Positions 1 through 11,589 of a stretch of 64,000 nucleotides of DNA are shown piece after piece. Source of the stretch: Romanomermis culicivorax (taxonomy: Eukaryota; Nematoda; Enoplea; Mermithida; Mermithidae); assembly GCA_963922205.1 (NCBI GenBank), contig CAWUHX010000511.1:27448-91447 (forward strand), read 5' to 3'. The first letter of the stretch is position 1. Each line of letters starts with the position of its first letter. The notes under the pieces are model-generated. The model searched no databases and had not been told where the DNA came from. It was given only the letters and a program-made list of their open reading frames with translations. The position numbers were made by a program, and so were the translations under genes.

Positions 1-1187
1 ATTCACATTCAAAGTGGGATTACTGACCCTTAGGATGAAAATTTATGCCCTCATGTAAGTGGATACGCCTGTAAGAAGGTACACTACCCCTTAGGTGGGA
101 ATAGGCCCTTATGTTCGAGTTTAAAGCCAACTCAGATAGCACCTCATTTGAGTAAAGTTTAATTACTGTAGGTCAGGATTTGCCCCACCTGTGATTAAAT
201 TAATGATTCTTGCGCGTAAATTAATGACTTATGAGTATAGTAAAACCCGTAAGTTTTAATTAATCCCCCTGGTGTGTTGATCCCCAAGAGTCATAGATTC
301 CCAGAGTCGAGTCAATCGAGTATTCTGCCGTAAATCTCCTCTGAGCTTCATTTTTTTCTTCTTTTTTCCACTTTTCTCCATTAATTGGGCTCCATCCACT
401 GCGTGTGATCGGATAGGTTACTGTAGCGCTGTATGGCCTGTTGGTTACAGTAGGACTGCGATTTGCACGTACTCGAACTACAGTATACCTGGGTATGGGT
501 ACTTGAGTATCACAGCCCATGTGGTTTTCACAGCCCCTGAGGGTTTCGGGATCTCCGATCACGAGGTACAGTACACCTTCCACTCTTGATTCTGGACGTC
601 AAGTGTGGTCCTGATTCGTTATCTGTGTCCCATATGTGTGTCAACACACTTTTTCAAACTTTTTCTTATCTTCACTGAGCACTAGCCAAGTTGCTCATTT
701 TTCCGGCCAAACAAGCCAAAACTTTACTGTTGACACATATAACACCGTACTTAGCAGATCACATTGCTTATCTCTTGGGCCTCAAATTTTATTTTATTTA
801 CTTTACTTTTTATTTTCTGGGTCTTCTATGCGTAATGTGTGACCCAATTATAATAACTTTTTCACCCAATAAATTTTCTTATCTCAAAAATCAACTCAAA
901 TAGAAACTAATAACCCATTTTCTCTCTTTTCTAAACAAACAAATTAAAATTTATCCTTTCTTTCTCCTTCTCATCACAAACAAATAAAAACAAAATTCTC
1001 TTTCACTTCTATTCAAATTTATCAAAAAAAAAACTTTCTCTTTTACCAGTCACACATACGTCATAGTTGGCAACCATTCAGTAGGTCATTTTATTATTTT
1101 TTTCCACTACTGTACGGTCTTCTTCTCCTTTCTTTCTTCTCTCTCTAGGTGGTTGCACGTGGTGACGATCTTACCGATCGTGACCAC
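1..1187. other. Gene-free region, unassigned
   Basis: No coding region with recognisable content was seen on either strand. The stretch is rich in T and C, and from about 860 to 1140 is made of A/T/C-rich low-complexity sequence. It lies upstream of a retroelement and may be its leader, LTR or flanking DNA, but I could not find the partner LTR that would prove this. Confidence 0.4.
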
Positions 1188-2030
1188 TGACATCAGCAAC
1201 AACTACTTATTGGGTTATTGTTCTGAGGTGGTGTGTGCTGGCGACCCTTTCTCTGACGTCCGCAACTACCTCACATGCTGCTGTTGCACTGAGGCGTGAC
1301 TAGCAGGGTCAAGCCTCTGACGTCAGCAATGGCCGCATAGCATGTGGCCATTTAAGGGGTTGATGGTTCTCTGTGTCCTCCCCCTGCGTCTGCAACAGCT
1401 GCATACCTTGCTGTTGCTTTAAGGGGTGGGTGGCCCTCCGGCTCTACCTCTGACATCAGCAATGGCAATGTAACGGGTTGTTCTTGCAGGATGGTGACCG
1501 TATGGCACTGTCTTTCTGACGTCTGCAACAGCAGAGGCTCGTGTTGTTGCACTAGGACTGGTCGGTTATTCCGGCTTCAGCCCTTGACCTCAGCAACAAC
1601 AATGCACCGTATTGTTGTTCGTAGATGTGAGGCCTTACAAACCGCACATCTGGGGTCTGCAACAACTGCATCTCATATCATTGTTGTAGGATAACTGAGA
1701 CTCAGCTATTACCTTTTGACGTCAGCAATGGTGATGCTCTGTGTTGTTGTAGCAGGGTTGCTGGCCTACGGCCCTATCTACTGATGTCCACAATGATAAA
1801 TCTCTATTCCAGTATCGGAATTAAGACTGTATAGTCTTATTCTGGCATCAGCAATGCTGATGCTCGGTATTGCCGTAAGAAGTCTGTAGCCGTAGGCTCA
1901 TACTTTTTGGCATACATACTGCAATATGAGATTATGGCACCTACATTCCAGTTACCTGAGGTCAGCACCGAGTGTGGGGTGGTGTATATCATATCTTTTG
2001 ACATCAGCACCGGATTACTGTGGGTTTCCA
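1188..2030. repeat. Tandem array of about 66-bp hairpin units
   Basis: Starts related to TGACGTCAGCAA recur at 1188, 1254, 1318, 1384, 1451, 1517, 1585, 1651, 1718, 1782, 1842 and 1908, with degenerate ones at 1957 and 1999. Spacing is 60-68 bp for most units. After each start many units contain a short inverted repeat such as CAACAACAAT...ATTGTTGTT or CAACAGC...GCTGTTG, so single strands could form a row of stem-loops. The TGACGTCA core resembles a CREB/ATF site. Three shorter-spaced relatives occur at 13084, 13113 and 13138, near the 3' end of the same retroelement, which suggests an element-related origin such as an enhancer-like U3 array. Function is inferred only. Confidence 0.75.
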
Positions 2031-3852
2031 AGATGCCACTTGAGTCTTAGGCGATGATTGTAATATTACCTTCTCACCTATGGCTCTTGGTTCAGGGTTG
2101 TGTCTGTGTGTCACTGAAGCCTGGGAAACATCAGTATACATGGTCACCCAACCTGAGATGCACTCCGTCCGTAATACTGATCAGGTTGTCCGCCAGGATA
2201 GCGGCACTGATGGATCAGCACGTGACTATCTTCTAAGCTTTAACTGCAGGTTCAAATGGGTTTACACTCGGCCTCAGCTGGGTTGGTTGTTCAACATACG
2301 CAACCATTGGGCATTTGCAGTCAGTACTGCCTGTGTCTAACAACTGCAAGGGTTGACAACCTTCCTGTAAATTTCTTATCTAAATTCTCGCATTTCTTTC
2401 TCATCTATGATCTTCTTTAGTGTCCCCACCAGAATAATTCCTCAGGAATTACAGCACAGCCACTGGTTGGGCCTAAAGTGTAAAAGGCCCCCTGTAATCT
2501 TTTCTTTACACTCAAACGCCTTCATTAGCTGGCCTAATAATGTCCGCACTAGAGTCGCCCTTAATCCTGAGTCCGCCTCCGTTGGTTTGTCCCTTAGCAT
2601 AATATGCCGCTGGTCCGCCTAAGCGAAGGTGTTCGAGTCTGCCTAAACACATTACAACTAAGTCCCCCTTAGCCCCTCACTTTACACTCATTTATTCGAG
2701 ACAGACTGTACCCCTGATCTCAAGATGCGTTGAGCCTAGCCTCGATTCATAGGAGGAAGCCTGCATTTCCCCACCTCCATTTAGGCACAGCTGGGCCAAG
2801 GACCCCCATGCCCCATTTACTGACTGAGTGTGTCAGAATAGCACCTCGGTACCTGGTGCTCTTTACCTCCAACTGGTGACCTGCGATCCTCACTTCATCT
2901 CAGTGATTGGAAACCTGGCCCCCAGCTATATATAATACTCCTGGAGAGTTCCCATTCTGTTCAAGACGTGCATTCCCATTTTGGGCACGGTTTTAGCATA
3001 CATGCCAATGACGTCCTCCCGGGATCCTCCTGTCTAGTCATCACACTTTTCAGAGTTCGCAATTGCTCCTAGTGAGTGAGGCCAATTGCATAATAGCGCA
3101 CTCCCCTTTGCGTAGTCTGGTTTGTAAACTAATTTTGTCCCTATCTATTTATGCCCATTAAGTTTACTTTAAGTTGTCCCCCTTTACTTATTAATTCTTA
3201 AGCTACTCCATGCGCTACTCCTGGTGAGTAGGACTTTGTCGGTTACGAGCCCTCCCATATCCAAAGTTTGTAAACTAGCACAACGGACCTAACCTCCGAA
3301 TAAAATTCCCTTTTGATCGGGTTTATCCGTACGTCCTCACGTCGATCCTTTATTTTATGGTTGGAAATCCACCATTTCATTCAAATTTATTTACTTTTGG
3401 TTCAAACAACTGGGTCTAGCCCCATAATTTCTAAAGGTTGGGTATAATTTTCCCTCTATTTACACTCGGGTTAGCCCCTCCCTAAGTACATAGGTGACCA
3501 GATAAATTCCCTTCTGAGTCGACCTATCTTTCCTTCTGGCTGTTCAGAGAGCTAAAACCTTGTTCTTTTCTAGCCCCATCCTTGAGTGGTCGCTAGATAG
3601 TGTAAAGAACAAGAGCTACAGCCTCAACACGCCGTCGCGCAAACGATCCCGTAATTCCCGCCCTTCTTCGCCACGCGACTACAAAAGTAACACTTACTTC
3701 ACTTTCACAAAATAGAGACACCTAGACGTTCCTGTCGCCTTAGTACTAAGCTTAAGCAGACAAGTGAGCCACTCTTTATTCAGTTTGATCGAATAGCTTC
3801 ACAGGCACAATTATCAGTCTTAGATACCTTACAGGAAGACAAATTCTCATCT
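2031..3852 (+). promoter_or_regulatory. Possible retroelement leader or 5' LTR remnant
   Basis: No genes are seen. A TATA-like run sits at 2927-2937 and an AATAAA at 3299-3304, upstream of the gag start at 3853. This arrangement would fit an LTR promoter and poly(A) signal, but the sequence does not match the candidate 3' LTR at 13.3-14.0 kb by eye, and no primer-binding site could be assigned with confidence. It may be an unrelated or strongly diverged LTR. Confidence 0.25.
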
Positions 3853-5360
3853 ATGAAGTCAGAAGTTGATTTACCTTCACAGATTGAGAATAAGGTCCAA
3901 GCTGCATTTGAGAATGCCCTTGGACCACTCAACCAAATGCTGGAGGCTATGAATGGCAGAAGGCACCCTCCTGTGTCCAGCTTCATGGCCCCTCCTGCCT
4001 TTTCAGGTGCTTTTGGTAAGTCTATAAGGGATTTTATATCCCACTTGACCCGTTTCTTTACACTGCAAGGGGTAACAGAAAGGGATCATGCATATAAAAT
4101 CGTGTTTCTGGAGTCTTGCCTAACAGGTCCTGCTCTCGCATCCTACTGGGACTTTAGCAGTGGTACTCCGCAGCCTACCCGCTACGAAGAGTTCACGGCT
4201 TTTCTGAGGAAAGACTTTCCAGTAGGGCGTGACTCAGATCTGCATCAGCAGTTGATCCAAGATCGCCTGCAGAAGCCGACTGAGTCTGCGATAGTTTATC
4301 TTGAGCACCTTAAGAGACTGTCCAGGGTGGCTTATCCGGATCTCGGGACTGACGTTAGGGATTCAATTGTAAAACCTATCTTTCTGAGAGGGTTGAAACC
4401 GGTCCTTCGAGATAGTATTAAGTTCAGGGAGTTCACAACTCTTGAAGAGACTCTCAAAGCAGCCTGTTATGCGGAATCGCAAATTTTTTGGGATGAGATT
4501 AGGTATACTGCCCCATCTAATGCTGTTTTCTCTTCAGAACAAAGGACGGCCGACATTACAGGTCAATGTCAAATCAAAGGGGCACCGCTCAACGTCTGTC
4601 GGCAACGCCGTCCGACAAAATTTGACGTTTACAATCGGAGATGGCCCCGCTTACGGCTCACGTTGCCCGACTTACGGCTCAGCAATCGGCGCCGCCTTCG
4701 AGAAATTCGACGCCATCAATGACGCCTTCGACGCCTGTCCATACCGCTGGCGATCGCCCGTCAGGGACACATTTACAAATGTGCTCCTACCATGGACGCT
4801 GCACCCACAACGACGCTATTTGCCGGGCCCATCATCCCGATAGCACCGACCCTAGCAACCCCACTGCCACCGGCGCCAGCGGTTGCTATTTTTGTCGAAC
4901 GAGGGCGCACCCGACCGACCGATGCGACAGACCCTGTCCGCATTGCGGAAAGTTACGAGTGCACAGGGCTCCCGCCTGCCCAAATCTGATTTCCACATTG
5001 CCTGGTGAGACTAACTTTGGTAATTCTGGTTACTCTCCTCAGGGGGCAAGTGGAAATTTTTGGTGTTACGCTAATCCAACTCCTCACGGGACAGGGAACC
5101 AATATCCGTCACCCCCACGGCAAAATTATGCTGTAGGGGCCACCGAGGGTCTTCCTCATCCAAATCTGTTTGATCTCGATGATGAAGTTCTGGCTGAACA
5201 TCTGGCAGATCACTCACAACTGCGTTATCCTGTCTGTGTAATCAGTATTGGGTTTTCAGCTGCCGCAGTGCTTTCGGCATCAACTCCGTCGTCAGCCTTT
5301 CTGCCGCCGCCACTGAAATACGCGACGCCGGTCAAAAAAAACCCATCCACGACACCGTAA
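3853..5360 (+). pseudogene. gag: gag (capsid plus zinc knuckles), frameshifted
   Basis: The first 289 codons (3853-4722) read as a retrotransposon Gag capsid region, with a helical stretch around FISHLTRFFTLQG and the usual downstream LPDFRG-like spacing. Around 4560-4640 the frame shifts, and the nucleocapsid part is read in the frame of 4641-5360. That part has a classical C-x2-C-x4-H-x4-C knuckle (CYFCRTRAHPTDRC), a second C-x2-C-x5-H-x4-C box just after it, and a C/H-rich box before it (CSYHGRCTH). Multiple CCHC boxes fit a Gag that packages RNA. The shift could in principle be programmed, but with the other breaks in this copy decay is more likely. Confidence 0.75.
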
Positions 5361-5462
5361 ACAACTGGGGACGTCTGCGTAATCACGTCCTATCGACCGA
5401 CGGAAGGTACACTGGCGCCCCCGGCACGTGTTATCAACCAAGGACGGCCACCCGGAATTCCT

Positions 5463-6220
5463 ATGGACTCCGCCTTGGAGGTCGTCGGTCAATTGGAATC
5501 GATGAATCTGATAGGTAAACTACCTTCTTTTTCTGACATTTCAGGTCTGAAAATCAGATACCCTTATAAGTCACCGGCTTTAATGATTTCTCATTTACAG
5601 ATTCCTCATCCGTCACCGACGCCATGCGCGCCGTGTGGTCAACGGATTTGGCCAAGAAATATCCGCACCTCCCATGGGCGCTACTCAACGAGCTGTTCAA
5701 GATTGAGGTGCTTATGGCCACGGACGTGGTGCTTTTGGCATGAGTGGTGCTGCGGATACTGGGGCTCGAGGTTGCTCAAGGAGCACTTGAGTTCATTGCC
5801 AACGGGACTATTCACACCACTCGCATGGACAAGATACTGTTGGACGATGAGCCGTCGTGGCCGGCAGTGGATGCCCTCCACCGCGCTGTTGAACAGGTGA
5901 GTCCCAATGTGCAGCCCCCAGCAGTTGTTGCCATGCTACCATCAATAATGATGACAGGAGCCCAAACGCATGTGGCGATTGCCCGGCAGCAACCAGTGGC
6001 CACCGTGAAATCGCTGACCAAGGTCCCCAAGGCCTTTGGAGAGACATTGCATGCCCTCAATGATGACGTCAGCATCATCAAGGCGTCACCTTTCCCGATG
6101 GCTACCACCCTGCAGTCCCCGAAGATTGGCATTCTTCATGAAGTCCACCTGTGTGGGGGCCTAGTCATGGACTTCACTGGCAAGGAGCCAATATCGTCAG
6201 ATGACAACAATGAAGAATGA
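5463..6220 (+). other. Unassigned reading frames between gag and env
   Basis: A 158-codon frame opens at a GTG at 5744 (first ATG at 5825) and overlaps the start of the envelope-like ORF by 20 bases. The same frame is open upstream from about 5630 but carries a TGA at 5741. An overlapping frame (5463-5900) is probably a shadow. The predicted product has no motif I recognise. It may be the degenerate C-terminal part of gag or a linker region of the polyprotein. Confidence 0.3.
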
Positions 6221-8162
6221 AGGCGACCGATGGGCCCACACTGTAGATATTGGTGTATATTTACAGACACCATTTTTAAATAACTTCTATATAATAAATT
6301 GGGCCTTCGTGACACTACTGTTCTTAACAATGAGCTCTGCAATACATGCTACTCACTACCAATTTTGTGGTCTTTCAAGAAGCGGTCATCCACTTGAGCT
6401 ACATCAAAAAGTTGAATGCAAGCCACCAAAATCTTCATGGAGTCCAGGACGCATGAATGTTACAGTGTATGTTCCTAGTTCTGATCGAATCACTACTTTA
6501 GCATGGAAGTGCACTTTGCGTAACCATAAGGTGTGCACCAACACTGGTTTCCTTGGATCTAGGGGCATTACTGCAGATGTCATTACTACTCAGCATGTAG
6601 CGCCTGCAGCTTGTATGCTAGCACATCACACAAAGGTGTTTGGTTTACAAAAGCGCGTGGAAATATGTCCTGGCTTTTATAGCACTAACCAAACACTGGA
6701 TGTGATGTACTCATGGTGCTGCAGTGACGTCTGCAAGACAGTGACTAACCTCTTCATCGAGGAGGGACAGGTCGCTTCGTGGGATGGCACTACAGTTCTA
6801 AGTACCTTAGGAGATGTAGGTGGATGCAGTCCCACTGCAGGTCAGTGCACTACTCTCGACGGGGTAATTGTCTGGCCTGCAACAAACTTTACAGCACAGT
6901 GTCATTATCGTCCTCAGGGCAATTACACTGCGTCTGTGTCAGGGAACCATGTCATCATCCATGATTTACAGGTTGCCCTGAAGATCCCGGGAAACTCTTG
7001 CGTCTTCCAGTTGTGTCCCGACCTTCGGTTAAACACAGTGCGGACGGATCAGGGTCTTCCTCTACACATCCATGGAAGGTTTAATTTGACCCAGAGGTTG
7101 TTCGGATTGGCAAAGGATTCACGTCCTGACCCCGTCAATGCCAGACTGAACTACCTGGCTCAGCAGATCAAAGAGTCGGAAATTAACAATGTTCGATTCA
7201 TGTGGCTTGGGCTTTGCTCTCACGCTCAACACTACCTTCATGTGACTTGGCATTTGCTTCGCTTTGACCCTACCCTGGGGGCCCGGGCATTTCTGCAAAA
7301 GAATGACCTGACGGGGGAATTCACAGGTGAAGCACTGAGGATATGGCCATGTCAAAAGGTCAACGCCACATATGTCTACCACTGGTACCGGGTGAGAGAC
7401 ACTTGTTACAAGTATCTACCCATACAGGTTGGCAGTACTATTTATTTTGCCACCCCTGGTGGCCCAGATCTCATTAAATTCAGCCCAAAAGTGCCGTGTG
7501 ATCACCACTTTAAGGGAATTTTCCAGAATTGCTCAGGCTGGTTTACTGAGTCTGACACGGTTCATGTGAGCCACATTCTCCTTGAACTTTTCTGGCAACA
7601 GTGCTTCAATGTCTCTGATTTTGACGTTCCTGCACTCTTTCATGATCAGTTGGCGATGACCCCTTCAAGTTTTGCTTTCCTTAAACAATATGTTTACAAG
7701 ACTGAGCAAATTGAAGCAGTCTTGAACTGGTTGGTAAATTTTACCACTGGTCTATCCCTACAACCAGATTCTCTCTATCAGGCAGTTGCAGGGGTAGGGA
7801 TTGACATCAAGGCCTCTCTGGAAGGTGTTGGTCTGGCAGCAAACCATGTGATTACTGGTCAGCAGCACAATCTCATACAGGGCTTACAGTCCCTCCTGAG
7901 TGGACCAGTGCAGCTGATATTTAACACCCTCATCACCCTGGCAGTGCTGGCCACTACAGGATATCTCATCTACATTGGGTTATCCTATTATCTCAGCTAC
8001 CCACTGCGGAAAAGACAGGTCCGGTTTGCTAGCCAATACTCTCTATTGAGTCTTTTCCACAAAGTCCAACATTGGGTCGGTTTTCACTACGTGCAGAATG
8101 ATGTGCCATCTCAGTTAGATAGAATCACTCCATGCATCGTCCTACTGGTTGACGCCAATTAA
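6201..8162 (+). CDS. env: Envelope-like transmembrane glycoprotein ORF of the retroelement
   Basis: This is a 653-codon ORF without internal breaks. It has an N-terminal hydrophobic signal-like segment (about residues 32-50), a long ectodomain rich in cysteines with about nine N-x-S/T sites, and one strong hydrophobic segment near residues 571-600 followed by a basic patch (RKRQVRF), as expected for a single-pass membrane protein with a cytoplasmic tail. I see no clear furin site or fusion peptide and cannot assign it to a fusion-protein class. It ends at a TAA (8160-8162), but the same frame continues open into a retropepsin-like domain. It sits between gag and the pol genes, and a diverged copy of its C-terminal part lies at 15132-15470. 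Relation to a captured viral glycoprotein is an inference from architecture only. Confidence 0.7.
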   Translation: MTTMKNEGDRWAHTVDIGVYLQTPFLNNFYIINWAFVTLLFLTMSSAIHATHYQFCGLSRSGHPLELHQKVECKPPKSSWSPGRMNVTVYVPSSDRITTLAWKCTLRNHKVCTNTGFLGSRGITADVITTQHVAPAACMLAHHTKVFGLQKRVEICPGFYSTNQTLDVMYSWCCSDVCKTVTNLFIEEGQVASWDGTTVLSTLGDVGGCSPTAGQCTTLDGVIVWPATNFTAQCHYRPQGNYTASVSGNHVIIHDLQVALKIPGNSCVFQLCPDLRLNTVRTDQGLPLHIHGRFNLTQRLFGLAKDSRPDPVNARLNYLAQQIKESEINNVRFMWLGLCSHAQHYLHVTWHLLRFDPTLGARAFLQKNDLTGEFTGEALRIWPCQKVNATYVYHWYRVRDTCYKYLPIQVGSTIYFATPGGPDLIKFSPKVPCDHHFKGIFQNCSGWFTESDTVHVSHILLELFWQQCFNVSDFDVPALFHDQLAMTPSSFAFLKQYVYKTEQIEAVLNWLVNFTTGLSLQPDSLYQAVAGVGIDIKASLEGVGLAANHVITGQQHNLIQGLQSLLSGPVQLIFNTLITLAVLATTGYLIYIGLSYYLSYPLRKRQVRFASQYSLLSLFHKVQHWVGFHYVQNDVPSQLDRITPCIVLLVDAN

Positions 8163-8591
8163 ACTCCAGCTTTCCTTGACACTGGTTGTCCACAGACTAC
8201 TATTAGTCAAAGTCTTCACAAGACCTTGATTAAAGAAAGTCCAAAGGTGGCGATGGCCTTCCGGCAACATCACAACTTCAACCCATTGATGAGTATCAAT
8301 GGTAAAGCCATCTATACTCTCCTATTGGGACTGTATGAGATCATGTTGCCTGGAACTCGTCAGCCACACACAAGAGTGGATATACTTCTCCATGTGTGTA
8401 AGACTATGTCTCCTTTTTGGGCAGCGGTTGATCTGATTGTTGGCTTGGACTTTCTAGAACAATTTAAGAATATCACATTTGATTACCAACAACATGTCTG
8501 TCCATTGAAGGCGGTAGAACTGCCACTTCTACTGACAGCAGCTGAGATTGATCAGGTCAAACCCTGGTGGGAGAACACACGTTCACTATGA
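8163..8591 (+). pseudogene. Retropepsin-like domain fused in frame behind env
   Basis: Directly after the env stop codon the same frame runs for 142 codons. It contains an aspartic-protease active-site box D-T-G-C (8178-8189, preceded by hydrophobic FL) and, about 85 residues later, the second conserved hydrophobic-Gly box IVGLDFL (8437-8457). Spacing and order fit a retropepsin, with Cys in place of the common Ala/Ser after DTG. No ATG opens the frame, so it would be made only by reading from env. The diverged copy at 15.1-15.8 kb has the same DTGC box downstream of the env-type membrane segment with no stop between them. Confidence 0.6.
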
Positions 8592-9017
8592 AGGGCCTCC
8601 CATAGGTCTGGGTCTCGATCAAGATCGAGGACTTCGTCCATTTCTCGGCCACCCTTGTGGGCATCCTCCGTCGCCTCATCATGTGGGTCAACCAGAGGTA
8701 GCCGGACCTCTTCTAGACAGGCTAGTCATCATTTAATGGCCAGGTCAGGGTCAAATTGCCCTCGACCCCCGCCTGGAAACTCTCCGGTTACACTAGAGAA
8801 GGGCCGGTTGCGTGAGCCTAGTAATTCAGATGCACCTGCGTCACCTGTATTAGGGGTGCCACCACTTTGTGATACAGAAGTCAAATCGCTGGGAGCTACT
8901 CAGAGCTCAGGGGAATGATCAGATCATGTGCTTACTGTACAGGTCCATCCGACTCTTCGGACTAATCCAGAATCATCTGTTGGTTATGCTCTGGTAGGGT
9001 TACTCTGACGCACTGGT
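8592..9017 (+). other. Ser/Pro-rich linker, frame-disrupted
   Basis: This lies between two protease-like domains of the retroelement. A frame at 8655-8918 is rich in Ser, Pro and Arg and has no recognised domain. It probably represents a degenerate linker of the polyprotein. Confidence 0.3.
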
Positions 9018-9647
9018 TTGCTGATACCAAGGCGGACTAAGATCGAGTCGAGTTTTGGTGATACTGCACCTGATCCAGGTCATGTGGTATCAGCCTTCTA
9101 CCCCACTGAAATGAAGACCCCTCATATCAAAGTTCTACTGAACAATTGGGTGGAAGCCAAAGCTCTAATTGATACAGGAGCAGTTTTCTCGCTCCTGGAT
9201 TACAAGTTGGCGGTTCAGTTAATCGACTTGGTGCTCACAGAGACTAGGGCTTGCCCCATAGCAGCCAATGGGTCTCCAATCCTACTGCTAGGCGCTGCCT
9301 ACGTCAGGGTGACAGTGGCTGATGTCTCTGAATGTATTCAGGTCCAAGTTCAAGAGAATTTTTCAGCTGAACTAGTTTTGGGGACAAACTTCCTAGGATG
9401 GTTCAATTGCGTCAGCTTGAACTGGGAGAAATCCTTTCTTCAGTTCAAGGAGCTTCGGGTTCCATGTGAGGGCCTCATTCACAATCCTCCTTCCACTCGT
9501 GGGGCACTACCCTTGGAGGAGTTGATTGTCCTTGAGCTTCGCTCGTTGACATACCTGTACCTGCATTATATGCAACTGTACCCGAAGCTTTCTTTCCTAA
9601 GCCTCTTTTGGGCCAACAACGCAGTGTGTACTTTGCTGGTACTGTGA
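9018..9647 (+). pseudogene. pro: Second retropepsin (pol protease)
   Basis: This is a standard Ty3/gypsy-type protease domain. The active-site box ALIDTGA is at about 9165-9182, and the flap and C-terminal half end in the conserved VLGTNFL. It lies directly upstream of RT, the usual place for the pol protease, so the domain at 8163-8591 is an additional one. The frame is lost near 9560-9610, where the sequence continues in the frame used by RT. Confidence 0.75.
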
Positions 9648-11482
9648 GTACTGTGACTAATGGTCGCATACCCCTACGGGTAGTCAACCCAAGTACACAC
9701 TCAGTGGTTCTCTACCCGCACACAACCATCGGTCATGTGCAGATGCACACTGATTCCTCACAGGGATCGGCGGTCAAGTCTGGTACCATTCTTGACCATA
9801 AGTGGGTTGAGGCGACTGCTGTGATGTGGTCAGATATCTCCTCACAGGATAAAACGGTGTTGCTCGACCTACTGGTCGCATTCACTGACCTCTATGCTAT
9901 TGATGAAAAGGACACAGGTTCCACTGACCTCGTGCTCCACGAGATCAGCACGGATGATGCTCGCCCAGTCCCCCGTTTCCCTTAACGCACCGTGCCCAAG
10001 GAAAAGGATCTCATCATACAGGAAGTCAAAGTGCTCCAGAAAAAAGGCATTATTCGGCCTAGTACCTCACCCTGGGCTACTAACACCATCCTGGTTCGCA
10101 AGAAAAATGGGTCACACTGGATGTGTGTTGACTTTCGTGGTCTTAACGAGGTCATGAAAAAGGATGTCTATCCTCTCCCACAGATTGATGATATCCTCGA
10201 TGCACTCAAGGGCGTGAAATACTTTACTACCCTTGATCAGGCTAACACCTACTGGTCTATACCTATTGCCGAGGCAGACAAAGAACAAATGGCGTTTAAT
10301 ACACCTATTTTACTTTACGAGTTCAACCATCTGCCTTTTGGTCTTTGCAATGCACCTGGGACTTTTCAATGTCTCATGGACCTGCTTCTCACGGGATTGC
10401 AGTGGCGCACGGCACTGACCTATCTCGATGACATCTTGGTGTTCGGGAACTCTCACACCCAGATGCTTGAGCGCCTGACGGATGTGTTTATGCGTCTCCA
10501 TCAGGGTGGAATGAAGCTCAGACTGAGCAAGTGCAAGTTTTTGCACTCCGAGGTAGAATATCTCGGGTACCATATCTCACAGGAAGGTCTCGAGCCGGAT
10601 AAAGTCAAATTGGCTGCCATCCAGGATTTACCCATTCCACAAAACACCAAAGACATCAAGTCTTTTCTTGGTCTTGTGTCTTATTATAGGCGTTTCATCC
10701 CTGGTTGCGCTTGGTTCAGCGAGCCGCTGACCAAGCTCTTACGGAAGGAAGTTACCTTCCTGTGGTCAAAACCTCAGCAAGCGGCATTCAACGAACTCCA
10801 AAGGCTGTTGTTGAACCCTCCTGTTCTGCCCCATCCGGACTTTACAAAATCCTTCATACTTCAAACTGATGCAAGTATTTCGGGGATAGGAGCAGTTCTG
10901 AGCCAGTTAGATGAAAATGGATAGGACCATCCTGTTGCGTACGCCAGTAGAGGGTTAACAGCAGCTGAGAAGAACTACACTATTACTGAGTTAGAGACTC
11001 TCGCTGTTCTCCATTTCATCAAGCACTTTCGGCCTTACCTCTTTCAACATGAGGTGGTCATTCAGACCGATCACACTGCTGTTAAGGCTGTGTTAAAGAA
11101 ACCAAACCCTTCGTCCCGGATAGCTCGGTGGGGCCTCCGGTTAGCTGAATTCAAACTGACAATTCGGCCACGAAAAGGTCGGTCTAATGTTAATGCTGAC
11201 GCATTATCACGCCTTCCTGATCCTAATTCCCTTGCCGGGGAGAGTATCGACCATACTCCCCTATACAGACCTGAGGGAGAAGTTATGAGGATCTCTGATG
11301 GTGCTCAGCACCTGGCGAGAACATCTCAGATGATCTCCGATGATGCGCAGCGCCTGGCGAGCTCATCCCAAAGGACACCAATGGTGCGCAGCATCTGGCG
11401 AGGTCTGAGTCTTATGCAGAGATATCACAGGATGCGCAGCACCATGACCTTCTCGCAACTCAATTTGAGGATCCGGAATTAG
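9608..11482 (+). pseudogene. pol: Reverse transcriptase and RNase H, two in-frame stops
   Basis: One frame runs from 9608 to 11482 and is broken by TAA (9983-9985) and TAG (10922-10924). RT motifs are clear: VDFRGLNEV, a fingers/palm motif with FTTLDQANTYW (the usual SGYWQ is changed), LPFGLCNAPGTFQ, and the catalytic YLDD at 10421-10432. RNase H follows with LQTDAS, a TELETL box and QTDH, and then the DALSRLPD junction typical of gypsy elements before integrase. The element class is secure; the copy is not functional as it stands. Confidence 0.9.
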
Positions 11483-11589
11483 CCTCCATTCTTAGGTCAC
11501 TAAAACCCTACGGTGATCAGAATGATGTTAATGGCTACCACCTGTTGGATAACATCCTTCAGAAGTGGACAGGCGAGTCCAACAAGATT

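Noticed and set aside
1188..2030. CRISPR-like array
   Set aside because: Units are degenerate hairpin repeats without spacer/repeat alternation, in eukaryotic DNA.
1..3852. 5' LTR of the decayed retroelement
   Set aside because: TATA-like and AATAAA signals exist, but I could not align this region with the candidate 3' LTR, nor find a primer-binding site next to a TG...CA end.
6201..8162. Assigning the envelope-like protein to a named viral glycoprotein family
   Set aside because: Membrane topology and glycosylation sites are clear, but no class-defining motif could be read; a profile or structure search is needed.
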